Assembly: GCA_004335835.1 (NCBI GenBank)
Contig: RWJK01001609.1
Location: forward strand, 2,321 to 48,658
DNA length: 46,338 nucleotides
DNA from: Scenedesmus sp. ARA3
Lineage: Eukaryota > Chlorophyta > Chlorophyceae > Sphaeropleales > Scenedesmaceae
Reading direction: 5' to 3'
A program made the position numbers and the translations under genes. The notes beneath the pieces are model-generated. The model worked only from the letters and a program-made list of their open reading frames with translations, was not told the DNA's origin and ran no database searches. Below, piece by piece: positions 42,984 through 46,338 of this stretch (positions within the stretch are counted from its first letter, which is position 1; each line of letters begins with the position of its first letter).

Positions 42984-44674
42984 TAAGCAAGCGCAGCAGC
43001 AGCTGGAGGAGATTTTGAGCAACAGGATAGCCCAGCTGACTCTCTTAGAGACAGAGAACACTCGGTTGAAGCAGAAGGAGCAGGCCCTGCAAAGCTGCAT
43101 TCAAGGCATCGAGGGCAGTTTGGCGACCACCAGGGCTGTGCTAGAAGCCCACTTGACAAGCACGGCTGGCAGTGCTGACAGCAAGAACAGTGGAGAACCA
43201 GGGCGCGCAGACACTGCCTGTGGCGACCTGCTTGGTGCTGTTGCTGGCACGAGTGCCTTTGAACAGAGCATCAGTGCACCCGGCTCAGCCGCGGCAAAGG
43301 TGCGCTATGGCATGGGCATGTTTCCTGCAAGCTGCCTTTCCTGCAAGTTGTAGCACCTGAGTATGGTAGCAGCGCAGCGCAAGCGCATTCAGCACTTGGC
43401 CAGGAATCGGCAGCAAGCAGCGAGCCGGTACAAGATTGTGGCTGTGATGTGCTTAGCCTGCTTGTTCATAGTAACCGGCAACGGAAGTAAGTGGCAAACT
43501 GGCAGCACGTTGCAAGCGGCTGCCTGCTACTACCAAAGTTTTCTACACATTTGCGTGTAAAATCGCACCTGTGCACCGCAGGCTGTCCTGCAAGCGCTAG
43601 AGGTCAAGGAGCAGCAGGCGCAGGCTGCCTTGGCACAGCTAGGCTGCTGCAGCAGCAGCAGTAGCACCAGCGGCGGCAGCAGCAGTAGCTACGATGAGCT
43701 GTACACCACGCGCCTGCTGCGCAGGGCGACTGCTGACCCAACCGTAGCGCTGGCCATTGTTAACAAGCCTCGCAGCGAGCGGCTGCAGCACATTGTGGCT
43801 GCTGTGAAGAAGATGGCGCTGCTGCTGCCAAAATACGACAGCAACGCGCCAAGCACCAGCCTCGGCAATGCAAGGGAGCAGCTGCATGCAGTCGTGGATG
43901 GTCTGTTGGAATGCGTGGTTGTGGCTGGGCTGCTGGACCCTCCTGCAAAGAAGATGGCCAACATGCTGGTCAACCTGGAGACGTTGGAGTTTGAGGCATA
44001 CCCACCAGGTGTGTGATGAAGCTCAGCAGCAGACAGCTATGCAGCTCTAGCTGCGGCAGGCACGTTCAAGCTGTGTCACAGGTGCATCCTTTGATAGCCT
44101 TGGCAGCAGCTGTGCTGGACTGTTGGCTAGTTTGCGGCGACTGATGCACAGGAGCAGCTGCTGAGCTACTTGGCCCGTGTTGCCGCCCAACATGCGTCCG
44201 GGATTGCAATCATCACAGTTCCTGCAGGTGGTGCTGTGGGTTTCCTGCAGTGAACGTCTTTGCAGGAACCATGCCCTGCAGGTTTGTGTTCCGTGCGAGC
44301 TTGTGTGTGCCATATTGGCTGCAGTTGCTTGGTGGCAATTATGCCCACAGGCTGTTGATGGGCATGGTTCTTGGTAGCTATGTTGCTCCTGCTCATGCGG
44401 TGTTCTCTGGGGCTGCGGTTGCAGGATACTGGACGCGTGTCGCGCGCAACATGCAGCTGACACATGATCAGAAGGAAGCGATCAAGCTGTGTTGGGCACG
44501 CGTGAAAGCCAACACGGTAGCGCTGATAGAGCAGCACAGCATCCTGAGTGCGCAGCTGGCGCTGCTGCAGCTGCAGCAGCAGCAGGTGCAGCTGGAATTC
44601 GAGCAGCAGGCAGCACACCTGCATGAGCTGCAGCGACCCCACAGCGTGCAGCAAGCGCGGCGCACGAAGGTAGC

Positions 44675-44713
<39 letters not shown>

Positions 44714-45691
44714 AGCAAGGCGCAGCCAGCAGCAGCATGACGCACAGGACGGCTCAGTGTGTCATGTGCTGGCGCAAGCAGGGTCTGCACGCACGCTAGA
44801 GCCTACCAGCACAGTACCCTGCCAGCTGGCCGGCGTTCACAGTGCGGTGTCCAACCCGGAGGGGATGCTGCTGCCGGTGAGCTGCTCGTTGGCATGCGGC
44901 TTTGCACACAGGTCTCACTAGCATGCGGCTTTGCACACAGGTCTTACTAGCATGCACAACAAGTGCGGATGGGAAGCCTGGTTGCTGAGCATGTGCTGCA
45001 TGAATGCCGATGAATAACGAGCTTGCATATGAACCACAGCGGTGCTATGACAGCGGGACGCGTGCATGGCGCGCAAGCAAACACGCAGCTGACAAGGCCG
45101 CGTAAGAGGCGGCTGCTGCAGCTGCTGCTGCTGCAAGACATTTGTGTGACCAGCAGGCACTGCTGCGTGTTGCTGCTGCAGGTTTCCAGCAAGGAGCAGC
45201 GGGACATTGAGCAGCAGCTGGATGTGATCATTGAACAGCTGAAGATGCAGCACTTCTGCCTGATGGTGCAGTTCTTCAATGTGCTCACTTGCAAGCAGCT
45301 GGCAGGCAACTACATTGACGCCTGGCCCTTTGTGCCTGATGGGTTTTCAAGTAGGTGCCGCTTGCGCGATTTGTTTTCCTGTCCATATGCATTCTGTGTG
45401 CCACCCACGCCAGTCATTTGGTTGTTGAGCTGCCTGTCCGCGCATTGTGTGCAACCATACAACAGAACATACATGCAAACCCCCAGATGCTGTCAACAGT
45501 GTTATGCATGGCACCGGCTGTCTTGTGCATGGGTGCAAGGCATATGGTATCTTGCGACAGCTGAGACACAACTTGCTGGCTGCAATCCAGCTCCGGGTCA
45601 AGCTTGAACAACAACTCTGCCAATGCCTGCCTCGATGTGATTCCTCTGCCGTGCAGTGTGTGAGGCCCTGGACGAGCTGGACTGGCAGTGA
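42984..45691 (+). CDS. bZIP-type transcription factor, algal class, 5' exons missing
   Basis: Five exons join in phase: 42984-43299, 43582-44008, 44425-44876, 45182-45350 and 45657-45691. The first encodes a leucine-zipper-like coiled coil (LEEILSNRIAQLTLLETENT then RLKQKEQALQ). Later exons carry features I associate with green-algal bZIP proteins: a helical region ending NLETLEFEAYPPGYW, then LTHDQKEAIKLCW followed by a long Gln-rich coiled coil (LALLQLQQQQVQLEFEQQ), and a C-terminal NVLTCKQLAGNYIDAWPFVP just before the end (..LDELDWQ, TGA 45689-45691). The DNA-binding basic region is absent upstream, but a good match lies inside intron 1 (43363-43430). Family assignment is moderately confident; function is presumed transcriptional regulation. 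Confidence 0.6.
43363..43430 (+). other. bZIP basic-region-like segment located after the zipper exon
   Basis: The frame reads AAQRKRIQHLARNRQQAASR, matching the bZIP basic pattern Asn-x3-Ala-x-Ser-Arg. It ends at a potential donor (AGCCG|GTACAAG) in phase 2, exactly the phase that the zipper exon at 42984 requires (completing Arg, then KQAQQQLEEIL). Its genomic position is 3' of that zipper exon, so a simple splice cannot join them in this order. Confidence 0.5.
44892..44954. repeat. 29-bp tandem duplication after a bZIP donor site
   Basis: GCATGCGGCTTTGCACACAG followed by GTCTCACTA occurs at 44892-44920 and again at 44921-44949 (one mismatch), with the start of a third copy. It lies in the intron just after the donor at 44877. 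Each unit contains ACACAG|GTCT, a splice-like CAG/GT. Confidence 0.93.
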
Positions 45692-46216
45692 CAGCTGCGC
45701 AACAGAAGCCGCGCTGGCCTGTGCGCTGCTGCTGGCGGCTGTGCTGCGCTGTGCGAAGCTCCCAGCAACTTGTGTGGTGGTAGCATCCACTCGGACCAAG
45801 CTAGGGCCTGCATATCTGGTGGCGGATGCTGTGGAAGGAAGCCCCTTTTTGGCACCGGTGCTGCATCTGGCAGTGCCATGGCGTGGTGCACTGCAATGAG
45901 GCAGGAGGTAGCTGTGTGGGGGACTACACTGTCGTGCTTGTGGGTAAGCAATGTTCTGTTGAATGCTAGATTGTGCACGATGAGCACCCTTTGGCATCCG
46001 GAAGCACCAATTGAAGCCTGGCAGTGGTGATGTCTGGTTGTCATCAGCGTTGCTGCTCAGGTTAGCAACATGGCTTGCTCAATAATATGTTGCTGCGAGT
46101 CTCTTCCGCTTGGGTTCTATGCTCTGCCTGTATTGTGCTCCATTGCGCGCTTATTTGGCACATATGTCACTGAACATGACACAGTATGATGCGCGCCGTA
46201 TGAAGAATACGTATGC
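45692..46216. other. Intergenic region at the right end
   Basis: About 520 bp follow the bZIP-type stop codon. I see no supported exon. Confidence 0.4.
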
Positions 46217-46338
46217 ATGCGCGAAGAAGATGCCAGGCTGCAGAACCTGTATGAGCAGGAGCATGCATACCGCAGCGTTCAGCAGCAGCAGCAGCAGCAG
46301 CAGCAGTGGAGGCAGCAGCGGCAGCAGCGGCAGACGGC
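46217..46338 (+). CDS. Possible start or internal exon of a further gene, truncated by the window
   Basis: From ATG 46217 a frame is open to the window edge: MREEDARLQNLYEQEHAYRS, then a Gln/Arg-rich tract from CAG repeats. The charged, non-repetitive first 20 residues look coding and coiled-coil-like. The frame is also open upstream to about 46190, so this could be an internal exon. The family is unknown. Confidence 0.3.
   Translation, partial: MREEDARLQNLYEQEHAYRSVQQQQQQQQQWRQQRQQRQT

Overview
The window looks like nuclear DNA from a chlorophyte green alga, probably of the Scenedesmus/Tetradesmus type (Sphaeropleales). This is inferred from long CAG/CTG repeats in exons and introns, dense GT..AG introns, short exons, TGTAA elements near several gene ends, and the gene families present. 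There are no operons, tRNAs, rRNAs, CRISPR arrays or recognisable transposons. Gene models were built by hand by checking splice sites and reading-frame phase at every junction.

Layout. The + strand begins with the 3' end of an ADP-ribosylglycohydrolase-like gene (589-844). Three minus-strand genes follow: a small secreted PAN/apple-domain protein (3662->1835), a SET-domain protein methyltransferase of the Rubisco-LSMT/SETD class (7591->4369), and an NTF2/SnoaL-like protein (12392->9997). A divergent intergenic region of about 475 bp (12393-12867) separates the last from a plus-strand 12-exon gene (12868-20536). That gene encodes a 702-residue fusion of a 15-PGDH-like short-chain dehydrogenase with a ZADH2/PTGR3-like reductase and ends in a peroxisomal AKL tripeptide. 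Next is tripeptidyl-peptidase II (22175-42085, 29 exons traced, full Asp/His/Asn/Ser catalytic set). The window ends with a bZIP-type gene lacking its 5' exons (42984-45691) and a Q-rich open frame running off the edge.

The strongest unexplained structure is genome architecture. At about 30 exon edges in the traced genes, a short segment spanning the exon border has been tandemly copied one to six times. Copies of 3' splice-site edges lie in the intron upstream of the intact exon. Copies of 5' splice-site edges, or of coding 3' ends, lie downstream. I call these exon-edge echoes. They are diverged from one another and usually carry stops or broken splice sites. One (26921-26977) is a phase-symmetric 57-nt cassette with intact splice sites, and one (25078-25155) sits in an open extension of a real exon. 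The functional junction is always the copy still attached to the rest of the exon.

No shared pathway links the genes. The fusion is the most suggestive biochemically, because its halves resemble the two successive enzymes that inactivate prostaglandin-type oxylipins in animals.
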